Part shown: positions 11,317 to 22,389 of the stretch, piece after piece
Position numbering within the stretch: the stretch's first letter is position 1
How the letters are laid out: every line of letters begins with the position of its first letter
NCBI GenBank assembly: GCA_014549065.1
Contig: JACDOX010000044.1
Coordinates: 2,356,001 to 2,420,000, forward strand
Direction: 5' to 3'
Length of the DNA: 64,000 nt
Source of the DNA: Cardinalis cardinalis
Lineage: Eukaryota > Chordata > Aves > Passeriformes > Cardinalidae
The notes under the pieces: model-generated
What the model was told of the DNA's origin: nothing
Databases searched by the model: none
The model's input: the letters and a program-made list of their open reading frames with translations, nothing else
Made by a program: the position numbers and the translations under genes

Positions 11317-14300
11317 TCATGGGACTAGAATTGGGTAAACACACACAAGGGAACCACAGGGGCNAAGAGAGAGAAGGAATGAAGGAAGACCTCTGGAGAT
11401 TCTGCTCTTACTGTACAAAACAAGAAANAAGCACATGCTAAAAGTGGTAGAGGCAAAAGAAGACCATGAGACAGGCAAGCAGCCCCAACAAAGTGTGTTT
11501 CAAATTCAGCAACTCCTACTACACTTTGTGGACGCTTTTTAAAATTCAGCTTTACTAAAGAGTGTAAGAAATACCTTACTGGTCCTACACCTTAGATCAG
11601 TCCACCCTGTCTCTCTGACTATGGCACTAGGGAGAGTGATGTAACAGCTGATATCTGCAGTCCGTTCATTCCCATTTCCCCTTCCCAGGCAACTCCAGTT
11701 GCTTTNCCAGAAATATGGGACAGAAAAAGCTTCCCTACTGCTTCTGCATGGTATCTACTATNAACCTGTTGCCCACGTGTTTCTCTAATATCCCACACAA
11801 CTCCTGCTTTCATCTCTCTGCATACTCTGCTGTGGCAACAAATTCCCATAGTNCAATATCACTTTTGAAGAAAACAAGAAAAAAATATCTTCTCCTCTAT
11901 CTTATAAGTGTGTTTCCCATAGTTATGGCATGTGCGGCCCTGCCCTTTATCATTTTTTTTTGTCTCAGTCATATCCTCAGCACAATATTTTCTTCTCCAA
12001 ACCAAAGAGCCTCAGCCTTTTCACCCTTTCTTCAATAGCTTCTCTCTTACGTCAAAACAACTGTTCCTTGGCTCTAAGAGAGCTACTAACAGCATTGCTA
12101 CATTCTGCCTGTCTTGATCCTAGCCCCAGAAACTGTGTCTATCAGCAACAGAGAAAATATTACNCCCTGAAACTTCTGCCAGAAATTTAGTTTTTTTGTA
12201 GCATGGTATTACTTAAGAACAGAACAGCTCTGAAATATCAGATCTTCTCCTGATACTTTGGAAGATAGGATGCACAGCTCTATGGGGCAAATCAGAATAA
12301 TGCTTTCTGCAGTCATGAAATGAAGCATTTAAAAGTGAAATAAGCAGAACCACAGTTCCAAGAAATAACTGTTATCCCTGGAGTAACTCCAAATCCCCAG
12401 GAGCTTTGTGCATTTCTCATGCATTCCAAAGCAGNAAAAGAAGTGGCTCTTAGTAAGCCTGGTAAAGCTGAGGACTACAGAGAACAACTTGGTGATTCAC
12501 ATTATTAGTGTCAGTGTTGATAAATACAGTCAAATGTTTTCCCATTTTTGCTGTCTCAGAAGATTTCACGTTGCTATAGTAGAAGGCTAAGCAGACACTG
12601 TTACCTGTAGAAAACAAAGATTTCAAGACACCCAAAGATGATCGTTAGAACATAACAACTGAGGGTCCTCTGGGACAAATATATATTACTGTGATAATAC
12701 CTGAAATCTAAACACTTCAAGATTAATATAGTAGTTATGGAATACAAAAAAAACTTGATCTCAGGAGACCTTTTCAAGACCTCAGCACTTCCACACAAGG
12801 TATTTGATTAGTAAGAAATAAAAATAAATGCTAATTCTGAAGAGTTTTCAAAGCAAAGAACTTTGGGAACAGATCCAAAAAAGTAATTTAGGTGCTTTCT
12901 CTGACAAAATCAATGAATGCATGTGGATTTTTGCCTAAGCATTACAATTTGAAAGTTTNTCAAATGTATTCTACTTAATGTGGAATTTCTGGAAGTATTT
13001 AATTGGTTCCTCACATCAATGCAAACGTTTCCAGTAGTACATTTGCCAGTTTGTGAATGGGAATACAGAAACACAAAAATGGTAATTTGGGAGAACTTAG
13101 CTTTTCTGGTTGTAAAGACACGGTAACATTTTCTATAATCCAATCATTAAATGATGCAGTTTTAGTAACAGATAATCTTCCTCACCAATGCTGAAAACAC
13201 CCAAACCATATTACTTATATATGCATTTCTTAACACACAATTTTTTAACTCATGACAGCTCATAAAAACATGAAAGATTTTCTTTCCCCCTCTTTTCACC
13301 TCCCAAAAAGAATTGATAGTTGTTGCTCTTTCAAATTCAATATGGTGACCTCTGAAAGCAACCACTGACACAAAACAGAGGAGCTCATGCTGTTGTTTTT
13401 GTTCAAATCAATCTATCCTCCACACAGATTCTCGGGCTTTACCACTGCCTCTTTGTTAGTCAAGAGTGATCTCAAGTAAACTAATAGCAAACACTTTCCA
13501 TAAGTAAATAAAAAAAAGAAACGCCTGAAGGCTTCAGTACAAGATACTACTGTATAGGTATTCTGGAATAAATGGTTTGTTCCTTGCCAAGACTAAAATC
13601 CAAGAGTCCAGAAACAGAACAANTCCAAGGCAGAGACAAAACCCCAAAACGGCAAACTTCACAAAGAAATCTTCAGCTCAGGTTTTCTTCATAAGTAAGG
13701 TCTTACTACTTTTTCATTTTACCAGCAATACAAATTTATTTGTTCTAAATATATCACTANGATGATGATGATTTTTATTATTATTATTGCAGACTTCTAT
13801 ACATTCCTCGTGCCCANAAAGTGAACAGGACTATTGCTGACAGATTTTCAGAAAAAAACAATCCATAGACTCCTTGAGTATTTGGAAAGAAACATAAAGG
13901 AATTGAATTAACAGTATGCTAAATTCCTTCCCTGATATAAGTAATAACTTACAGAAACCTGACCTACTGATTAGATTGGAGCATCACAGAAAAACGAAGT
14001 GTTGGACCATCAAAAAACAGAGGACCCANATCCAAACTTAAGACTATGAAGTTGCTATATCTCTATATCAGGTTTAACAGAATCACACTGCCNTCTGTCT
14101 CCATCCTTCCCCTCAACCACTGGGCTCAGATGGGACTCAGACTTGAACATACGCTTTATCAACGCCCACAAGTTTGACCCCAGGTTCGCATTTCAAAGTG
14201 CTAATTTTCATGTTTTACATCTTTCTAATTCAGTTTCAGGTTTGAAACTAAATAATACACCAACTTTCCACATTGTTTTTGGTTTCTTTCAAAATGAATT

Positions 14301-15945
14301 TCTTTCTTCTAGCAAAATAGGTAATAAGTTAAAAGAAAACAGGTAAAATCAAAGGGACACTGGCCTTGATTTGGAAAAAAAAAAGGCTGAGAGCAACAAT
14401 TGTATCACTGTGCTCTCCTTTCTTGAGTCATCACTTCTCATTAAATACAATTATGTGGGGACACACGTTTGTTGTAGGGTAGAGGTTTTCATGCTTTTCA
14501 GAGTGTCATAACCTAAGTGATGCATGTACTACAAGCAGGTAGGATTTCACAAGGAGGAAAACCCCATATTAGCTTTCATTTATCTGACACAAAGACAACA
14601 GCAAAGGCAGAGGGGTGGCCTGAACTGCCTCCACCAACCTGCCAGGTACTCCTGGCTAGAGAGTACCAAAATCTGGGCTCGTTCACTGGTCCCGCTCCCT
14701 TGGCAGGCCAAAAATTACCATGAAGTCCCAAGTAGGGTAATCATACATTCACTTACAAGCCAGACACATTCTCCAAATTCAGAAAAACATCTGCAGGAGA
14801 ACATCTGCAGGCCATCTCCACCTGAAAAATGGATTGTCCTTCCAAATGTAAAATGATCTATGTGTGCCCAGAACTAAACATAAATAGAAGGATATGATCT
14901 AAAAAAACCTGTAGAGCCTGAAATTGTAACACTGTATTGTAAAAAGGGGAAACACTTTTCNAAAGTCATGTACATAATGGAGATCCATTCCTTTCTTTTT
15001 GAGGTCTTAAAATCTGTGATTTTGACAATCCATGATAATCAGTACATGCACCAGCTTTGGATAAGCTACCTTTCAGATCTCTGCATCCAAACTGAAGNAA
15101 AACCTCAATAATTATCTCTGCAGACTAGATAGTCTAAAGCTACTTAAAATAGCAGAATAAGAGCTAATATCTGTTCTTCATATAGACCTTCATATATACT
15201 TTTGCAAAGATGTATCAAAGTCTGGGATTAGTATCCCAGCTGCAGCAATAATACAACTGCACTGTCTCTCTCTGGTCAGCATGAAACTTGCTGCCCAAGT
15301 TTTGTTCAAGTTTTAATACAAACAAACTTAGCCAAGGATCTATATCAAAATATGTAATATGTGGCATCATCTCTTCATGCAGANACTGAGATCAGATTGC
15401 CATTGTCTCCTAATAGACAGAAAGGAGGGCAGGAAGTGNAATTATAAAGAAATAAAGACATTTAGCACTGAATTGTTTCAAACAAAGCGGGAAACAGTGT
15501 CTTGCTGGAAGAAATACTTTTGTGAAACACAGATGCCATGCTGTTTACCTAATGACAAAGTAGCTGAACCAGAAAGATGGATGGATTCTCACTGGCAGTT
15601 CCTGCTGACCACATTAAGTACCATAGCTGAGAGATTTTTTAGATTTCCCTGGAATTATTTTACATAAGACTTGATTGAACTAATGTGCTCTATGCAAATT
15701 TCTATATATAATGAAAACTGGAATTGGAAAANGAGATTTTCCTTGCACTCACTCAAACCACAACAAACATTGCTGCATTGCCTAAAATACAGAAGCAGTG
15801 CTTGCATGAAGACTTCATGGTGGATAATAACCTTTCAGTGCCTTGCCAGAAGTTCTGGGTAGTTTTAGATTCCACCCTGAATTACAGAGGAGATGAGGGT
15901 GAGTTTCCACATTAATCAGAGTTCAATCAATTATAATACTCTGAA
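11317..15945. other. Gene-free stretch
   Basis: No gene is seen. A C/T-rich passage at 11975-12045 resembles the reverse complement of a mid-3' CR1 segment (CTTCTCC followed by CTCAGCC and TTTCTTCA), too diverged to call. Frames of 107 codons at 11715 and 110 codons at 14524 lack domains; the first contains Ns. At 14787-14811 an 11-base word (ACATCTGCAGG) is repeated with a 14-base period. Confidence 0.55.
13761..13789 (+). repeat. GAT and TTA trinucleotide microsatellite
   Basis: Three to four GAT units directly followed by about five TTA units. The array is short and compound, and an N lies just before it. Confidence 0.75.
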
Positions 15946-15949
15946 TTAA

Positions 15950-16165
15950 AGACTCTATATTTCTNGAAAGGCTCCTCACTCCCCTGCAACATGATGCAGA
16001 CATGCTAATTTCATTAGTACATTCTGAGGCCTCAGTTACACATCTTGCAATGCAGTTCTCCAAATGAGCTGTCAGATTTGCCTAAAATTTCCAAGAGAAT
16101 AGTCAAAGGCAACTTAGCTATAAAGCTTAAATGGGATCACAAGATAAACTGCTAAGGCCTTCACT
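15950..16165. promoter_or_regulatory. Candidate conserved non-coding element
   Basis: A patch without simple sequence, containing ATGCTAATTTCATTAG near 16002-16017 and several AT-rich homeodomain-type words amid moderate G+C. It has no frame of note. The call is by texture only; an alignment against other birds and mammals would decide. Confidence 0.25.
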
Positions 16166-16554
16166 CAGCCAGAAAACCCCCCTTCTCCCCACAAACAACA
16201 AAAACTGCAGTACAGTTTAAATTGAAATAGGCTTCATTCACCATTTTGTGGCTAACTCAGTGGCCAAAGTAAAAATACAGGAAATTATCTCAAAGGAATT
16301 TGAAAGAAGAATTTGACTGCTGTCATTGTTAGACTGTCGAACCTATTGTTCTCAGAGTGCTTTAGGCTCACTCAAATCTACCTTTCTGTGTTGGTTTNTA
16401 AGTTCAAATTCTTTTCTTTTATAGCCGTACTGCTCTGTGTAGCCCTTTCCAAAGCACTAGAGCTGCACAGATGAACTGCATTGATTTACATAGTTTCAGA
16501 ATTTGACTCAAAAGACTTGAAGGAGCATGCTGAGATTGGATATATAACATCTAT
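16166..16554. other. Gene-free stretch
   Basis: Short AT-rich interval between two enhancer-like patches. No frame, repeat or motif worth naming. Confidence 0.6.
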
Positions 16555-16740
16555 ACCAGAGCATCTAGGATTTGATTGCAATATAATGAAGAGTCATTTA
16601 AGTAATTACTTTTGCATAAATTACTCTGTGCTGGTACATTCCAATCTATAATTGCANTACGTTACAAGCACCATGGTTACTAATCAAGGGGTGAAAGGAA
16701 TTTGGGACCTGGAAAGAGCAAGAGAAATTATAGCTAATGT
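16555..16740. promoter_or_regulatory. Candidate conserved non-coding element with TAATTA and octamer-like sites
   Basis: A TAATTA homeodomain core at 16603-16608 is followed within three bases by TTTGCATAAA at 16611-16620, close to the POU octamer in reverse. A second run of AATTAT words follows downstream. The close pairing of a homeodomain core and an octamer-like site is typical of neural and embryonic enhancers. Sites are seen; activity is inference. Confidence 0.3.
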
Positions 16741-17630
16741 ATAGACAGACTAAGGAACACATTATTCATCTTCCATCTTGACATGTAGAAAGCACAGAAG
16801 CAGGAAGGTAAGAAAAAGGACCCAGAAGTGACACGCCTACCTATCCCAGCCCAGGTAACTTGTGCTTCAGTGTCTCACAGAATATATAAACACNGTGATT
16901 AGATTATATTGATATAATGAATTTCCACAGCGTGGTTTAAATACAATGATAAATCAAGATGCCAACACTGCTGTATTCTGTAATTCCATAATAATCCAAT
17001 ATCCTCAAATGAAATTGTTCCATTCATTAGTCAAAATCATGTGTTGCAGATGTAGCAGCCTCACAGCCTTCCTGTGTTTCATGAAAGGAGTCTCTGGCCA
17101 TAGCAAAGTCTTTCTGCTGATTTCCAGTGGCAGAGGAAACCACAAGATGCAACTCCTAGCAAATCCACAAGAGTAAAATGCAGTAGTGCACTNGTAAACC
17201 TGAGCAAAAGCCCACTCATTCTCCTGACACAATGGGAACAGAAACATTTGGCAACTTCTCAGGCACATTTGCAAGCTTTTTATGATTCTGTAGCATGTTT
17301 TTCAGTCAAAGCCGTTGTGACTGGTACTCAATTTTTGTTAGGAATATTTGGCACAGCTGCTCTCTTATGAAACTAAATGTCTTGTGACAGTAAACGTAGC
17401 ATGATGGAAGGGGTCTGGCAGAGATACCAAATGATCTTCAGCCCTTATATATATGTGACATTTCCAGCAAAAAAGCCTATTTATTAGATAAGCCACTAGG
17501 GAACAATCCTTCAATTGATGGCTACAGCCCTGTTCTTCTGGCAAAGATAAGCTTCTAAGAATGCCAATCACAGGTGAGGATGCATTCTGCAAAGCAAGTA
17601 GAAATGAGATAATAGGAAGGAAAAACCCCT
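16741..17630. other. Gene-free stretch
   Basis: Overlapping frames of 75-89 codons at 16946-17274 and 17365-17592 show no domain and sit in mixed-composition DNA. Nothing else is recognised. Confidence 0.6.
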
Positions 17631-17660
17631 AAATACAACTCCTAAAGAGGAGTTGTATTT
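17631..17660. repeat. Perfect 13-bp-arm hairpin
   Basis: AAATACAACTCCT at 17631-17643 is followed by a four-base spacer AAAG and its exact reverse complement at 17648-17660. Such a tight perfect palindrome with a tiny loop is typical of a small template-switch or inverted-duplication mutation. It directly abuts a probable CR1 tail. A rho-independent terminator is not meaningful in this genome. Confidence 0.8.
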
Positions 17661-17698
17661 GGACTGAATGATTCCTTAGTTGTCACATCCAAAACTGC
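17657..17698 (+). mobile_element. Probable CR1 LINE 3'-end relic
   Basis: The words TTGGACTGAATGATTCCTTA and then GTCACATCCAAAACTG follow the order of the avian CR1 3' tail (TTGGACTAGATGATC, then CCTTAAAGGTCC and TTCCAAC). Most positions match with scattered substitutions, as expected for an old copy. The usual ATTCTATG repeats at the end are not visible. No LINE body is recognised upstream, where the hairpin begins. Confidence 0.35.
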
Positions 17699-20600
17699 CC
17701 ACAGCACTTAGCCTGGTAAAGCATTGGCACTACCCTCTAAGCTCAGCTGTCTCACCATCCATATGTCATCATTATCANAAATAATGATTATATACTCTCA
17801 GAACATATTAAAAGCAGAGTGGAATTAGATGTAAATACAGGCAAATTAAGAACGAGGCAAGACCAACACGATACACTGACATTTTCAAAACACCGACTCA
17901 AGATGATTTCCTTTGACAAATTCCATCTGCAGTCCTGTCTCACATAAAAGTAGGCGAAGTTGCAAANCCTGTAAGTTTGCAAACTATGAAAAATAAGGCA
18001 CAGAAGAACATATCATGTCATTTATAACACCTTCGCCCATCACCATTAAAAAATCATGACCATACATTCAGGAAACTGGGTCGATGCCTGAACTGCTTCC
18101 CTATCATCTGGAATGAAAAGAAATGTGGAGTTTCTGCATAAGGCACAGAAAGAGTAATTAGACATAATTNATGAATACAACATAGAGTGAGGAATATAGG
18201 AAAGGACAGCTTTGCTTTTCCTCCCTCCTTACAGGTTGTGTTGGTGGGCTATGTTGTCAAGCAATCTCAAGTTAAAGCTAACAAAGTCTTCTGTGTGGGA
18301 ATAGATTTATANACACATATCACACTCAGAGCTAGATAAACACATATGCCCAAAGACAAGCTAATCCCTTTAATGAATCCAGCCCACAACAGTCTAATCA
18401 TTATGAATTTACTTTATAATAGAAGCTACATTTAGATGCAGAAACACAATGCAGTCTCATTTGTAAAGTACTACAAACTTTATCGTTCCTGAACCTGAAA
18501 GTATGGCCTGGTTCATTTCCTCTCTAACTTTCAGGCCTCNTTGGGCCCATATTTTAAATCTTGCTCATGTTAATTTCTGCAGCTTAAATATGCTACCATG
18601 ATTTTTTGTCCCCACTAGACATCAAGTGTACAAATCTACCGAGAAAAACAACAATTCCTGGCAAGAGCTCTTGGCAAAGGAATGATCCTTTCCCCTCCAC
18701 ACAATCATTTTGAATATTGAGACTATGCACAGAAATAGAAAAATTTGTCTTAGGATGCATAGAATTTGTTGAAGTCACTTTTGAAGCCCTGCTGAAATGT
18801 TTGAGCCAGGTTTTGAGCTTGGGATTTTCCTTGAGATGAATAAAAGCACAACAGAAAGATGCAGAAGAAACAAGAGAAAGCTACAGGAATGGAAACATAT
18901 CAGAGTAATCCCTCCAAAACTACTCTGAGCAGANGGGTAAAGGCGTATCAACCAAAGCTGTTACTTTAGGTGAAACTGAAATTGGATTTCGAAGCATCTG
19001 ATGCTCAGTAGCAGCACAGGTTGCACCAAAATCTGACTTGCAAGATCCTTGTAAGTCTGAGCCCTGCTGGCTAATATTGGGTATGTCCAGCCTTCAGAAT
19101 TTTCAGGTTAGGATTAGACTAAATATTGGATCAATCNATCTCCACTGTTACCTGTAAGATGGCAAGGGATTTTCATCCAGAAGGTAAATAATTAAATGGA
19201 GCAAATGAGATAGTAGCAAAGCCAAAACTTCATTGAGTGTGCTACAGTTATCCAGTCATTATTTCATCTAGTAAAATTATCAATATATAAACAAAGAGAC
19301 TTCTGAAAATGAAGAAATTGACAAGTGTGAGCAGTCATGCAAGCTTAGCTTTTTATACTAGGAAAAGTGAAGTTTGGCGGTTTTGGGGGTTTCTTTTGCA
19401 AGCATTCATTTTTACACATATTTCTATCAACACTGAATTAATTATCTGCAACCAACTTAGGAATAACCCAATCCTAGAAATGAGGCTATTGAGCTACTCA
19501 TGATCAGTCAAAATCTCCACTGAGATACACGTCTCTCCCAACAGCTCTGCCTACAATATGGAAAATTCCTGAGAAATACAGCATTGCATGCATAGATTGT
19601 GTCAGCTGTCATGTAGAGGAGGTTGTCAGCAGTTGAAAGGGGNAAAAAAGNCCAAAACAAACNAAGAATACCTGCTTTTACTAACAGGAAAATCCTTGCT
19701 TTCATTCTTCTTCCAATAAAAATTGTAATCCAACAGTAATAATATTGGATTTAGAAGTATTAAATTCACTCATTTGAACAGGCATTTAAGCAGTCAAATC
19801 AGTCATGGAAACTTTTAATTCTCCTCCAGGAAGCATCATTTTTTGTGCTGAATTATGAGATCCTCTGTGGATAAATAAAATAGACATTATGTGGACTAGA
19901 TTTATTGCAGTTACAGGAAGAGCAGTATTTGCCCTATAAATTGCTGCAACGCTATTTTCTTCACTCCCACTAGCTAAGCACAGGCTAAACAAGATGGAAT
20001 ACTGATATAGCATGGCTATATTATGTTATTGAGACATTAAAGACTTCATGTTATTACTAAGATACCAAAAGCAAGACAAAAATATTTTCAGTTGCCATTT
20101 GACTTTCATTGGTGGCAGGGAAAAAAAAAGCTGAATTTTCTCTCAAAACCAAATTCAACTTTCAGATTTTGCCACAATGTATCACTGTCTATACAGCATC
20201 TATTGTTTTCAATGTCCANAATAAACCAAAAATGCCTTTTTTAGACACAGATGTTAAGGGTACTAAGATTTCATTTTAGAAGAACACTGAAAATAAGATA
20301 AAGCGTTTCACCTCCATCTTCTTAGAGAACAACCATGCTGCATGTCATCTCTGCTCATCCGAGTTGTGAACATGTCCATGTTCAACCTGGCGCACAGCTC
20401 CATTGGCCACACAAAGTAAATTGCTGTCCTCTTCTTGTTTATATTACATTTTTTTATATTACATCTGTATGCTCTNTTACTACCATAATAGTCTGTTCTC
20501 ACCTACAGAAGGACATAGGGACTGCCAATGTTAGGTGAGCAGACCAGATCAGGGAGTAGTGGTATTGCCCCATCTTTTCTGCATTACTCACTTGAATTCA

Positions 20601-22025
20601 GCATGTGACTGCTTGAATAAATCACAATTTCCAGCATATATGACATTTTTTCCAGCTCTTATTATTAACAGTTATGGGTGTTTGATTTAAAATAAGCTCA
20701 TGGAGTACTCAGGGAGAAAGCCGTGAATTAGACTCAATGTTCTTGGTTTCTCACTAAAACAGAAATGTGATTTTTTCTCAGGAAACAGAAAGATTCATCA
20801 CCTAACCCTGAGAAGGAGAATTGAAGTTTCAGTCACACACTGAGATGCACAGCCAGAACTCAGAGCTATTACATAGGTATTTTAAAATGTATCACTGCTA
20901 GAAATTGTATCATAAGAAGTCAGTATAAAGCATATTCTTAGAAATATCATCCTGCGAATAACCCAATTCCTCAGGCTCTCCAGTCCCAGCTGGTGGAAGA
21001 TTATCACACAGTGAAAAGGCTTGCTGGGGATTTTGTTGGGGTACTGCCAGCTCAAGTTCTGGTGCAGAAAAAGGCATTCTCTGCTGTGAGGAAATTGAGG
21101 ACAAGATGCAGCACCTGATGCAATAATCAGCTGCCAACCTATTTGCTTTGATTCCCTGGCAGCATGCAAAGTTTGGGCAAAGAGGAGAGTTTTATACAAA
21201 ATGGAACTTCAGTCANGGGTAAGTGCTGGACTTGTCAAAAGATGAAACACAGATGCCAAATACTGACTTATCTGTACAACTCCAGCAAGAAAATGCAGCT
21301 ACACAAGAATGACATGCGAGCAAGAAAGGAAAGAAAAGAAAAAGAAAAGGAAGCAAGACTGAAAAAAAAAAAGTAGAAAGAGGGACAAAGTTCACTACAA
21401 AGGAGATCTTTAAACAGCTAGCACTGTAGTATAAGCTCTATGTTTAAAATGTACACATGGCTTCAGAAATAATAGGCTGGAAACACGTGATCTGAGCCAC
21501 TTTTTTCCCCTCTGTGCATGGAGACGTGAAGCAGAAGAGTGCAAGCATCTGAGGGACTGGGTTTTACATAGGCAAACAACTGCTGAAGATGCAAGGAAAC
21601 ANAAAGATGAGCACCTAAACAGTCACAGGAAAAGCAAACCAGATCGCAATCTAAAGATCATGTTCAGGTATCTACCATGGTTTAATTTGTCAAAATTCTA
21701 ATAAGTCCATTAATCAGTCTAATCAGATTTCAAGTTAGAAATAATCCTAAAAAATATTCATCAGCATAAAGGCATGTTCCTTATTCAAAATTGTAGGGAC
21801 CTGACACCAGAGAGTCTGCGCTGCAAAGAGAGGAAAATATTTATGATTCCACTGTCAGAGACAATGTCTAATGAAGCCATTAAATGCAAAATTGTTTTTC
21901 TGACTTCAAACTCTGCAAGACATTTCAATGAAAAAAACAGCCTGCTTTTAACACTTACTAGTACAATCTCTTTCACTGCTGTGCTGGAAACAGGCAGTTC
22001 AGACTTTTGTGGCCGTATTTTCCAA
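17699..22025. other. Gene-free stretch
   Basis: No gene or clear mobile element. At 20438-20464 a 12-base word (TTTATATTACAT) is repeated with a 15-base period. Frames of up to 105 codons (20882-21199, minus) have no domain. A purine-rich tract at 21320-21383 is listed separately. Confidence 0.6.
21320..21383 (+). repeat. A/G-rich tract with A-run
   Basis: AAGAAAGG-type units run into eleven A at about 21362-21372. It could be the decayed tail of a retroposon, but no body is recognisable on its 5' side, so it is called simple sequence. Confidence 0.65.
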
Positions 22026-22385
22026 GTCCTGTTGCAACACACGTCGCAGTTGAGATGGCCACGATACAGAGTATCCCCTTGCAATTCCAGAAGGGTTAAA
22101 CCCGTACAGAGTAACACCATGCCACTGCAGAAGGCTTCAAGCATCTGCCCTCCGTGTTCTTCAGCCCAACCTTTTATACNCTCANGTCCATGCACTGCAC
22201 CTGTGTGCCCTCTGCTCCCTTTGGTGGTGGGTCAGTGCCCCTGGGCACTCCATGGCTCATTGCTGTCAATGCTGCTCACAGCTGTACCCATTGGGGATGA
22301 GGCTGGCCACAGCCCCACCCCAATTACCACAAACTGTGTGCCTACAAAATCCTCTTCACTTTATGCTACAAACAAATCTGTTTGA
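21774..22385 (+). other. Longest open frame in the window, not supported as a gene
   Basis: From an ATG at 21774 the plus strand stays open for 203 codons to 22385. The G+C-rich second half lies over the promoter-like block and lowers stop-codon frequency, which explains much of the length. The peptide has no signal, membrane span, repeat or motif I know, and a 136-codon minus-strand frame covers two thirds of the same DNA. Two Ns fall inside it. The open frame is seen; coding is doubtful. Confidence 0.12.
22030..22375 (-). mobile_element. G+C-rich promoter-like block, possible solo LTR
   Basis: This block is clearly richer in G+C than its flanks. Read on the minus strand it has a GC box (GGGGTGGGGCT, 22311-22321), a CCAAT box (22290-22294) and a TATA box (GTATAAAAG, 22171-22179) in the order of a pol II promoter. 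An ATG lies about 27 bases past the TATA box, opening a minus-strand frame of 119 codons ending at 21785 (136 codons if begun at 22195); the peptide is unfamiliar. The layout and composition fit the U3-R part of an avian endogenous retrovirus LTR, but TG/CA ends and target-site duplications were not established. A stand-alone promoter is the alternative. Confidence 0.35.
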
Positions 22386-22389
22386 AATT

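Noticed and set aside
11975..12045. Possible reverse-strand CR1 segment (CTTCTCC, CTCAGCC, TTTCTTCA)
   Set aside because: Only short words agree and the adjoining CR1 sequence is not recognisable in either direction; C/T-rich composition may explain it.
14161..14210. GGTTCGCATTTC, resembling a tRNA B box
   Set aside because: No A box at the right distance and no cloverleaf can be drawn.
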